From the NCBI GenBank assembly GCA_003559755.1, contig PWKM01000095.1, forward strand, positions 1-8,635: 8,635 nt of DNA, written 5' to 3'. Positions 1 to 5,300 of this stretch are shown one piece after another. The stretch's first letter is position 1. The number at the start of each line of letters is the position of its first letter. Source of the DNA: Planctomycetota bacterium (lineage in GTDB: Bacteria > Planctomycetota > PUPC01). Under the pieces are notes generated by a model. That model ran no database searches. It was not told the DNA's origin and saw nothing but the letters and a program-made list of their open reading frames with translations. A program made the translations under genes and the position numbers.

Positions 1-121
1 GGACCAGCTTGAGCAGGAACCGATGCAGGAACGGCCGACCGACCGCCCATTCTGCTGATTTCACAAGAACGCCGATCGCGTGGGCCCGAGTCCGATCAAG
101 CCGCCTGACAAGCTGTACCAT
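1..121 (-). CDS. 5' end of an unidentified minus-strand gene, cut by the left edge
   Basis: Reading the minus strand from an ATG at 121 gives an open frame of 40 codons to the window edge with no stop. It begins MVQLVRRLDRTRAHAIGVLV and ends with a basic/hydrophobic stretch (WAVGRPFLHRFLLKLV). The start is chosen because AAGGAG (plus-strand 128-133) sits 6 nt upstream of the ATG, the best Shine-Dalgarno arrangement in the window. The fragment is rich in Arg, Leu and Val and has no recognisable signal peptide cleavage site or motif. The alternating basic and hydrophobic pattern could be an amphipathic N-terminus, but 40 residues are too few to name a family. It is transcribed divergently from the tsaC/ywlE fusion gene across about 420 bp. 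I do not recognise it and assign no function. Confidence 0.6.
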   Translation of the reverse strand, partial: MVQLVRRLDRTRAHAIGVLVKSAEWAVGRPFLHRFLLKLV

Positions 122-127
122 GTAGCA

Positions 128-133
128 CTCCTT
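128..133 (-). promoter_or_regulatory. Shine-Dalgarno AAGGAG for the minus-strand gene
   Basis: The minus strand reads AAGGAG-TGCTAC-ATG, a strong ribosome binding site with a 6-nt spacer. It lies in a purine-rich leader and is the main reason for believing that the short edge fragment is a real gene. It also fixes the gene's start at position 121. Confidence 0.65.
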
Positions 134-405
134 CTCTGTCCTCTCTTGTCAGCTCGTCGGTGCGTGGTTCGCTCTCGACGAGCGGGTTCGTCACACGTAC
201 CTTGCTGCAAGCCGGCGGGCCGTTCATGCCGGGCGAACGATCGGTACAATTCCCGGGGCCGCCATCGGGCGTTCATATCGAGGGGGACATCGTTACCCCA
301 GCCGCATATGGCCTGTTCCGTTTCCTGCCATCCCGCCGGTTCATTTGTCGCTCCACCTCATTATCAACTCGTCCGTCCTTGATGCAATCGTTAATTTCCC
401 GATTT

Positions 406-433
406 TTGTGTAGGGTAACTTGCTACATATAAT
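406..433 (+). promoter_or_regulatory. Candidate promoter P1 of the tsaC/rpiB/lptD/coaD block
   Basis: A perfect TATAAT -10 hexamer occupies 428-433 in a locally AT-rich stretch. The best -35 match is TTGTGT at 406-411 with a 16-nt spacer, which matches consensus only in its first three bases. Transcription would begin near 440, giving a leader of about 100 nt before ATG 541. That leader contains GGCGGAGG (467-474 region), too far from any start to act as its Shine-Dalgarno, and a short GGAG...CTCC inverted repeat at about 469-483. The -10 is embedded in a palindrome, described separately. Confidence 0.5.
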
Positions 434-437
434 GTAG
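423..437. repeat. Perfect inverted repeat over the P1 -10 element
   Basis: CTACAT-ATA-ATGTAG is a perfect 6-bp-arm palindrome with a 3-nt centre. It extends with one mismatch to TTGCTACAT...ATGTAGTAA (420-440). It lies directly on the TATAAT hexamer, where a dimeric repressor would occlude RNA polymerase. The regulator is unknown, and part of the symmetry could come simply from the AT-rich -10. Confidence 0.5.
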
Positions 438-501
438 TAAATGTTCCGGCGGCACTGTGGTCCCCGGCGGAGGTTAATTCTCCTGAGTTCCGCTTTCAAG
501 C

Positions 502-530
502 TTGACTCTGCATAGTCATTATGTGACAAT
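502..530 (+). promoter_or_regulatory. Candidate promoter P2 giving a near-leaderless tsaC fusion mRNA
   Basis: TTGACT (502-507, five of six consensus bases) is followed after 17 nt by GACAAT (525-530, four of six). Transcription would start around 537, only a few nucleotides before ATG 541. This fits the absence of any Shine-Dalgarno sequence ahead of that ATG. The element carries overlapping symmetry: a perfect 10-bp palindrome TCAAGCTTGA (496-505), an inverted pair TGACT/AGTCA (503-507 and 514-518) and a further TGAC at 524-527. If P2 is real, the TTG at 502 that opens the longest reading frame is a -35 box, not a start codon. Confidence 0.45.
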
Positions 531-540
531 CGCTGCCATC

Positions 541-1605
541 ATGGGAGAAGGGACCAGGCAATTCCGGGTGGGGCCGGCGGCGGATTCGTCGCCTGTCATA
601 CGCGAGGCGGCGGCGATCCTTGCCACCGGCGGGCTCGTCGCTTTCCCCACCGAGACCGTCTACGGGATCGGGGCGAACGCGGACGACGAGGCGGCGATGG
701 ACCGCCTCTGCCGGGTCAAGCAGCGCCCGCCCGGCAAACCGTTCACCGTACACATCGCCGACCGGGAGGACGTGGGCCGGCACGTGAAAGACGTGCCCGT
801 CGTCGCCCGCAAGCTGATGGACGAGTTCTGGCCGGGCCCGCTCACCCTGGTGATCGAGCGGCCATCGGGGGCCATCGGACTCCGGCTGCCCGCCCACGAG
901 GTGGCCCGGTCGCTGATCCGGGAGGCGGGGGTCCCCGTCGTCGCCCCCAGTGCGAACGTATCGGGCGAGGAACCGGCGGTCAGCGGCGAGCAGGTGCTTG
1001 CCCGGTTCGACGGCCAGATAGACGCGGTCGTCTTGAGCGGCGAATCGGCCCTGCGCCAGTCCAGCACCGTGGTACGAGTGAGCCGGACCGGCTGGGAATT
1101 GCTGCGGGAGGGGATCATCTCCGAGTCGATGATCGAGCGGGCGATCAAGGCCCGCATCGTGTTTGTCTGTACCGGCAACACGTGCCGCAGCCCCATCGCC
1201 GAGGCCTTGTGCCGAGAAGCACTCGCCGAATATCACGGCGTCAGCGAGGCCGATCTGCCCGCCCTGGGCTATGTGGTCTCGTCGGCGGGGACGGCCACCG
1301 CAGGCGGCAGCCGGCTGAGCAGCGGGGCACAGGAGGCGGCGAGCCGGGCCGGGCTCGACATCGCCGACCACCGCTCGCAGCCCGCCACGAGGGCCCTGCT
1401 CAAGGACGCCGACCACATCTTCGTGATGACCGGGGTCCACCTGGCGGACGTCCGCGATACCTGTCCCGAGGCGGCGGATAAGGCCGAGCTGCTCGACCCC
1501 GACGGGCACGAGGTGCCGGACCCCATCGGCCTGCCGGCCGATCAGTTCGAGACCATCATCGCACAGATGCGGCGATCCATAGGGAAACGAGTAGGTGGTT
1601 TATGA
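541..1605 (+). CDS. Fusion of threonylcarbamoyl-AMP synthase (TsaC/YrdC) and YwlE-type low-molecular-weight phosphatase
   Basis: The protein is 354 residues and has two domains. Residues about 12-192 are a YrdC/Sua5 domain, which makes L-threonylcarbamoyl-AMP from threonine, bicarbonate and ATP for the t6A modification of ANN-decoding tRNAs. Visible signatures are PTETVYG (36-42), the KxR motif (K60, R62) and the SxN motif (S137, N139, in PSANVSG). The separate C-terminal Sua5 domain is absent. Residues about 205-348 form a low-molecular-weight protein phosphatase with P-loop CTGNTCRS (C210 nucleophile, R216) and a DP motif supplying the general acid (D327). T214 matches the Thr that gives B. 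subtilis YwlE its phosphoarginine preference, so an arginine phosphatase is plausible, though tyrosine activity is not excluded. The linker is only about 12 residues. ATG 541 is preferred over in-frame TTG 502 or GTG 523, neither of which has a usable ribosome binding site. The stop overlaps the rpiB start (ATGA). Confidence 0.9.
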   Translation: MGEGTRQFRVGPAADSSPVIREAAAILATGGLVAFPTETVYGIGANADDEAAMDRLCRVKQRPPGKPFTVHIADREDVGRHVKDVPVVARKLMDEFWPGPLTLVIERPSGAIGLRLPAHEVARSLIREAGVPVVAPSANVSGEEPAVSGEQVLARFDGQIDAVVLSGESALRQSSTVVRVSRTGWELLREGIISESMIERAIKARIVFVCTGNTCRSPIAEALCREALAEYHGVSEADLPALGYVVSSAGTATAGGSRLSSGAQEAASRAGLDIADHRSQPATRALLKDADHIFVMTGVHLADVRDTCPEAADKAELLDPDGHEVPDPIGLPADQFETIIAQMRRSIGKRVGGL

Positions 1606-2051
1606 AGATGGCTGTGGGGGCCGACCACGCCGGCTGGGCGAACAAACAATGGATTGCGGAAACCCTCCGCGAACGGGGCCACGTGGTCGTCGATGTCGGA
1701 ACAGACGGAGAGGCATCCGTGGATTACCCCGATTTCGCGGTCAAAGTGGCACGGGCAGTGGCCTCCGGCGAGTGCGACGCCGGCGTTCTCATCTGCGGGA
1801 CGGGGATCGGGATGTCGATGGCCGCGAACAAGATACGGGGCGTCCGGGCGGCCGCGTGCCAGACCGTCGAGGGCGCCCGCTACAGCCGGGCCCACAATGA
1901 TGCGAACGTACTGTGCCTGGGTTCACGACTCAACGACCGAGAGGAGTTGCGCCGGATACTGGACGCCTGGCTCGATGCCCGCTTCGAGGGCGGGAGGCAT
2001 CGGCACCGGGTGGAGAAGATCGGCGCGCTGGACGAGGAGCGCCCATGCTGA
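1602..2051 (+). CDS. rpiB: Ribose-5-phosphate isomerase B
   Basis: This 149-residue protein matches the RpiB/LacA/LacB family in full length. RpiB interconverts ribose 5-phosphate and ribulose 5-phosphate in the non-oxidative pentose phosphate pathway in the cytoplasm. Signatures are the N-terminal MKMAVGADHAG (substrate-binding D8 and H9), the catalytic-cysteine loop LICGTGIGMSMAANK with C65, and SRAHNDANVLCLGSR with H98 and N99, followed by basic C-terminal residues that in the family contact phosphate. The start at 1602 is preferred to the ATG at 1608 because it reproduces the family's usual MKIA-like beginning. AGGTGG at 1593-1598 is the likely ribosome binding site, although the spacer is short. 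The ATGA overlap with the preceding stop, and the 7-nt overlap with lptD, imply coupled translation. RpiB next to a YwlE-type phosphatase is also seen in B. subtilis (ywlE-ywlF), supporting an ancient association. Confidence 0.95.
   Translation: MKMAVGADHAGWANKQWIAETLRERGHVVVDVGTDGEASVDYPDFAVKVARAVASGECDAGVLICGTGIGMSMAANKIRGVRAAACQTVEGARYSRAHNDANVLCLGSRLNDREELRRILDAWLDARFEGGRHRHRVEKIGALDEERPC
2034..2039 (+). promoter_or_regulatory. Shine-Dalgarno GAGGAG that fixes the lptD start
   Basis: GAGGAG lies 5 nt before ATG 2045, inside the 3' end of rpiB. It selects 2045 over the longer in-frame opening at 1913. That choice places a signal peptide at the very N-terminus, as expected for an exported protein. 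Confidence 0.7.
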
Positions 2052-4771
2052 GAGAACGCACCATTCTGCTGCTGGGAGTACTGATCGCAGGCGCGTCGGG
2101 CATCACCGGCTCGATGGCGGCCGATGCCGAACCGGGCGACGGCGAAGAGCGGGAGGCCCTTCAGGTGGCCGCCGAGTATCGCGAGTTCGATTATCGGCGC
2201 GGGATCGCCATCGCCGTCGGCAATGTCCGGTTCGTGCCCCCGAGGGCCGAGCAGGTCATCAAGGCCGACGCCGCCGTGTTCTGGCTGGAAGACGAGGAAG
2301 CGTACCTCGAGGGCAACGTGCGCATCCTCCCGACCGCAGGACCGCCCGTCAGGGCCGATGAATTCCACGTGCCCAGGCCCGACCCGGACGACCGGCGGGG
2401 GCTGCATCCGGGCGAATCGATCGAAGAGGCGGGCGACCTCGACCACATAACCGAACCCGAGGTCAGGGCGGGGACCGTGAAAATCGACCGGTCGGTCCCC
2501 ATCTCGGAAGCCGAACGAGTCTATATCAACTGGAGCGACGAGAACGAGTCGGCCTATCTGGTGAAACCGACCTTCCGGTTCGAACGAGCCGAGCAGGTCG
2601 CCACCTGGGTGGTCAAAGCCCCCACCGCACAGGGCATCGCGACATACCGCATCCCGGTCGTCGACGAGGACGGCGTGCCGACGGGCAGATACGAAGAACG
2701 ACGGCACTACGTGGTGGACAGCCCCACGTTCACCGTATGCCGGTTCAAGCAGCCCCACATGGCGGTCCGGGCGACCTCCGGCGAGATTGTCGAGACGGGC
2801 CCCGTGATTATGCGCAACGTGACCGGCGAGGCGTATGGCCTGCCCGTCATGTATGCCCCGTACTTCTGGGCGGACATGGCATATCGATGGCCCTGGGTGC
2901 GGACGAGTATGGGAACGTCGTCCCGGATGGGCCGGTTCATCAGCATCCTCGTCGGCTTCGAAGTGACCGAGGGGGTGGAGATCGAGCCGCGGGCGGACTG
3001 GATGTCCAAGCGCGGGTTCGCCTGGGGGCTGGGCGGGCGATACCGGTTCGGGCACGAGCACGCCATTCGCGGGTCGCTCGATGCCTTCTGGATTCCGAAG
3101 GACCGGGGGACCGACGCCCTGGCCGACACGTCGCATCCGGGCAACGACTGGACAGCGGCCACCTGGCCGCCCGACGCCGGGCCGTTCCCCAGCGATATCC
3201 CGCTGGGGAAAGACAACCGCTACCGGTTCCGCTGGATTCACCGGCACGAATACGGCAAACACATCGACTTCGACCTGGAAGTCCACAAGTTCAGCGACGC
3301 CGGAATCTATCGCGAGTTCTTCGAAAGAGAGTTCAAAACCGCAAAACCGCCCGAAACCCGGGCGCTCTTCCGATATCGCAGGGACAACTGGGCGTTCTTC
3401 ATACACGCGAAAAAGCAGATCAACGACTTCTACACCCAGACCGAATATCTGCCGCAGATCGGATTCGACCTTGTGGCCCAGCCGATCGGGGCCGGCTTCC
3501 TGTGGACCCACAGCAGCGAGATCGCTCGGGTCACCACCCGGTTCAGCGATATGCGACGCCGACAGGGCCAGACGCTGATGGACATTACTCGCCGCTGGCT
3601 CCGCTACAACGAATACTCGCGGCCGGACGCACTCAGCTTGCGCGAGCAGGACACCGACCGGCTCTCGAGCTGGCGGCTGGACACGACCGACATCATCTCT
3701 CGGCCGTTCACCGCGGGCATCTTCGAGATCGAGCCGTACGTCGGCTGGCGGTTCTCCTGGTTCGAGCACGGGCTGTCGTCGATACGGGGCGACTACGATC
3801 GGGAACTCCCCCCGGTCGGGCCGCCTCTGCCGCCCGACGTCGCCGCCGCACGCAGGCGCACCGGCAGCCGGACCCGCCACCAGGCGCTGGCCGGCGGCCG
3901 CATCGCCACCCAGTTCCACCGGTCCGTGGACGAGGAGCTCCGTCCGCTGCTCCGCTCGCTCTTCCCCCACGGGCGACGGCACATCATCACCCCCGAGCTG
4001 ACATACGACTATCAGAGCACCCCGAGCGTCAAGCCGCACCGGCTTCCGCAGCATGACGATGTGACCGAGCAGAGCGGCCTGCATCGCATCAACCTCGCCC
4101 TTCGCAACCGCTGGCAGACCCGCTGGGCGCCCGAGATTGAAAGAGACCCCCGCGAGCCGGTCGGCGGCGAGTGGCACCGGCGGAAAGAGGCCTTCCTGAG
4201 GGCCCGAGAGTCCGACCCGGTCGACGTGATCGATCTCGACATGGACATCGATTTCTTCCCACGCCGCAGTCGCGACAATATCCACCCGGAGGGCCGGCGT
4301 GTCCGCCACTTCTCCAACCTCCGAACCGATCTGACGGTCCGGGCATCACGCAGGACCCGCGTCTTCCTGGACAGTGAATTCGCCTTCGAGGGCAGCGAGT
4401 TCGAGGTGGTCCGGACCGGCGTGGCACATCAATTGCGACCGGGGCTCGAACTCCGGGTGAGCCACAACTATCGCTTCGGCGACGTGTCGCTCTTCGGCGT
4501 CGGGATGGACTGGGAGATCAGCCCGAAATGGCATCTGGGGTTCGACCTGCGCCAGAATTTCCGGAGCGGGTCCTCCTGGGACCGGACGGTGGCGGTCACC
4601 CGGCGGTTCCACGATTGGCAAATCACCATCGGCTACGAGTTCGACAAGGCCAAGAGCGCCAGCTTGGGCACCGTCAGCTTCGGCCCGGCTCTCACCCCCA
4701 CGTACTATCCGCACTGGCGCTACCAGCCGCACAGTGTGCGGGAATTCCATTTGGTAGAAACACCGAGGTGA
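2045..4771 (+). CDS. lptD: LPS-assembly outer-membrane protein LptD (OstA/Imp)
   Basis: This is a 908-residue exported beta-barrel protein, longer than E. coli LptD (784). LptD receives LPS from LptA at the periplasmic face and inserts it into the outer leaflet together with LptE. Residues 1-25 form a signal peptide with a likely cut after SMA. Residues about 40-110 are an OstA/LptA-like jellyroll (YRRGIAIAVGNVRF ... EAYLEGNVRI), followed by a roughly 100-residue insertion. At 229-273 come TVC232, PHMAVRA and GLPVMYAPY, matching the LptD segment just before the barrel. The barrel then runs to the C-terminus and contains the conserved-type RHIITPELTYDY (about 645-656). C232 is the only cysteine and corresponds to the position of one E. 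coli cysteine; its C-terminal partners are missing, so the E. coli disulfide pattern cannot form. No lptE-like gene is visible in the window. The start overlaps rpiB by 7 nt. Confidence 0.88.
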   Translation: MLRERTILLLGVLIAGASGITGSMAADAEPGDGEEREALQVAAEYREFDYRRGIAIAVGNVRFVPPRAEQVIKADAAVFWLEDEEAYLEGNVRILPTAGPPVRADEFHVPRPDPDDRRGLHPGESIEEAGDLDHITEPEVRAGTVKIDRSVPISEAERVYINWSDENESAYLVKPTFRFERAEQVATWVVKAPTAQGIATYRIPVVDEDGVPTGRYEERRHYVVDSPTFTVCRFKQPHMAVRATSGEIVETGPVIMRNVTGEAYGLPVMYAPYFWADMAYRWPWVRTSMGTSSRMGRFISILVGFEVTEGVEIEPRADWMSKRGFAWGLGGRYRFGHEHAIRGSLDAFWIPKDRGTDALADTSHPGNDWTAATWPPDAGPFPSDIPLGKDNRYRFRWIHRHEYGKHIDFDLEVHKFSDAGIYREFFEREFKTAKPPETRALFRYRRDNWAFFIHAKKQINDFYTQTEYLPQIGFDLVAQPIGAGFLWTHSSEIARVTTRFSDMRRRQGQTLMDITRRWLRYNEYSRPDALSLREQDTDRLSSWRLDTTDIISRPFTAGIFEIEPYVGWRFSWFEHGLSSIRGDYDRELPPVGPPLPPDVAAARRRTGSRTRHQALAGGRIATQFHRSVDEELRPLLRSLFPHGRRHIITPELTYDYQSTPSVKPHRLPQHDDVTEQSGLHRINLALRNRWQTRWAPEIERDPREPVGGEWHRRKEAFLRARESDPVDVIDLDMDIDFFPRRSRDNIHPEGRRVRHFSNLRTDLTVRASRRTRVFLDSEFAFEGSEFEVVRTGVAHQLRPGLELRVSHNYRFGDVSLFGVGMDWEISPKWHLGFDLRQNFRSGSSWDRTVAVTRRFHDWQITIGYEFDKAKSASLGTVSFGPALTPTYYPHWRYQPHSVREFHLVETPR
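4765..4771 (+). promoter_or_regulatory. Shine-Dalgarno GAGGTGA of coaD overlapping the lptD stop
   Basis: GAGGTGA ends in the lptD stop codon TGA (4769-4771) and stands 5 nt before ATG 4777. It decides the coaD start against the much longer frame opening at 4528. A ribosome terminating on lptD would sit on this site, so the two genes are probably translationally coupled. Confidence 0.7.
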
Positions 4772-4776
4772 CCTGT

Positions 4777-5265
4777 ATGACGACGGCTGTATATCCCGGT
4801 TCGTTCGACCCCATCAGCCACGGCCACATCAACCTCGCCCAGCGAGGGCTGAAGATATTCGACAAGCTGATCGTGGCCGTCGCCCGGAACGTGGCCAAGC
4901 AGACGCTTTTCACCGCCGAAGAGCGAGTCGAGATGGTCCGGGAGGTGCTGCGCGATGACTCCCGCATCACCGTGGACGCCTTCGAAGGCATGACCGTCGA
5001 TTACGTGCGTTCCTGCGGGGCGAACGTGATGCTGCGCGGCATCCGAACCGTGAGCGATTTCGAGTACGAGTTCCAGATGGCCCTGATCAATCGGCACTTC
5101 ACCACCGACATCGAGACGATGTTCATGATGACGAGCAACGAATACTCTTTCCTCAGCTCCCGGTTCATCAAGGAAGCGGTTGCCCTGGGCGCCGACGTCT
5201 CGGCGTTCGTGCCGGAACTCGTCCAGCGCCGGCTGCAAGAAAAATTGGGCGGGGAAGGGCGCTGA
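4777..5265 (+). CDS. coaD: Phosphopantetheine adenylyltransferase
   Basis: This 162-residue protein is of standard CoaD length. It transfers AMP from ATP to 4'-phosphopantetheine, giving dephospho-CoA and pyrophosphate, the penultimate step of coenzyme A synthesis in the cytoplasm. Motifs in order are AVYPGSFDPISHGH, the nucleotidyltransferase (T/S)xGH signature (S14-H15-G16-H17); VMLRGIRTVSDFEYEFQMA (about 84-102), containing the Arg of the GIR motif; and the C-terminal SFLSSRFIKEA (about 124-134), equivalent to the family's ISSSxVRE segment. The start gives the usual family N-terminus and has a good ribosome binding site. The gap to lptD is 5 nt. The stop lies just before the -10 element proposed for yidC, so the end of coaD is probably also where a new transcript can start. 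Confidence 0.95.
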   Translation: MTTAVYPGSFDPISHGHINLAQRGLKIFDKLIVAVARNVAKQTLFTAEERVEMVREVLRDDSRITVDAFEGMTVDYVRSCGANVMLRGIRTVSDFEYEFQMALINRHFTTDIETMFMMTSNEYSFLSSRFIKEAVALGADVSAFVPELVQRRLQEKLGGEGR

Positions 5266-5291
5266 ACCGGGCCTTGTTTAGTCACTATAAT
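5262..5291 (+). promoter_or_regulatory. Candidate promoter for yidC, giving a leaderless or near-leaderless transcript
   Basis: A perfect TATAAT occupies 5286-5291 in a short AT-rich break between GC-rich genes. The best -35 is a weak CTGAAC at 5262-5267 (18-nt spacer), overlapping the coaD stop. The first A of the yidC ATG is only 10 nt beyond the end of the -10, so the predicted start point (about 5298) leaves at most a few untranslated bases. Confidence 0.5.
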
Positions 5292-5300
5292 ACATAATAT

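Larger units (their letters stand above)
122..540. other. Divergent intergenic region, no supported gene
   Basis: About 420 bp separate the minus-strand gene start (121) from the plus-strand fusion gene start (541). Open frames here (for example plus 160-432 and minus 61-276) have no ribosome binding site, no recognisable domain and Arg/Ser-rich composition typical of random GC-rich frames, so I call none of them genes. Contents that can be described are a perfect 11-bp inverted repeat CTTGC-T-GCAAG (201-211); TACAAT at 245-250 with a weak TTCATG 16 nt upstream (223-228), a poor promoter candidate; and the stronger candidates listed separately at 406-433 and 502-530. The stretch from about 385 to 450 is visibly more AT-rich than its surroundings, as expected for a promoter. 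I could not identify a convincing promoter for the minus-strand gene. Confidence 0.6.

Noticed and set aside
2..58. Possible plus-strand gene end (frame stopping at TGA 56-58)
   Set aside because: Only 18 codons with no recognisable C-terminus. The opposite strand has a well-placed ribosome binding site and an open frame over the same bases.
223..250. TTCATG/TACAAT as a promoter
   Set aside because: The -35 is poor, the position is nearly 300 bp from the gene, and two better candidates lie downstream. It is kept only as a note in the intergenic entry.
80..432. Plus-strand open frames at 80-382 and 160-432
   Set aside because: No ribosome binding site, no domain, Arg/Ser/Pro-rich random-like composition, and they cross the AT-rich promoter stretch.
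502..540. TTG 502 or GTG 523 as the start of the tsaC fusion gene
   Set aside because: The extra residues are not part of the YrdC domain, neither codon has a properly spaced Shine-Dalgarno sequence, and TTGACT at 502-507 makes a better -35 box. It is not fully excluded.
1129..1605. Internal start (ATG 1129) that would give a free phosphatase domain
   Set aside because: GGGAGGGG at 1106-1113 is 15 nt away, too far for efficient initiation, and nothing else marks a start there. Expression of a separate phosphatase is possible but unsupported.
1913..2044. In-frame N-terminal extension of lptD
   Set aside because: It lies inside rpiB and would bury the signal peptide. ATG 2045 has GAGGAG 5 nt upstream.
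1880..4309. 809-codon open frame on the minus strand across lptD
   Set aside because: It lies antisense to a gene with clear LptD motifs. Its translation is Pro/Gly/Arg/Val-rich with no recognisable domain, as expected for a shadow frame in GC-rich coding DNA.
4528..4776. In-frame N-terminal extension of coaD
   Set aside because: It overlaps the end of lptD in another frame. ATG 4777 has a good ribosome binding site and gives the standard CoaD N-terminus.
5266..5300. A terminator between coaD and yidC
   Set aside because: No stable stem followed by a T-run could be found in these 35 nt, so read-through from coaD into yidC remains likely.
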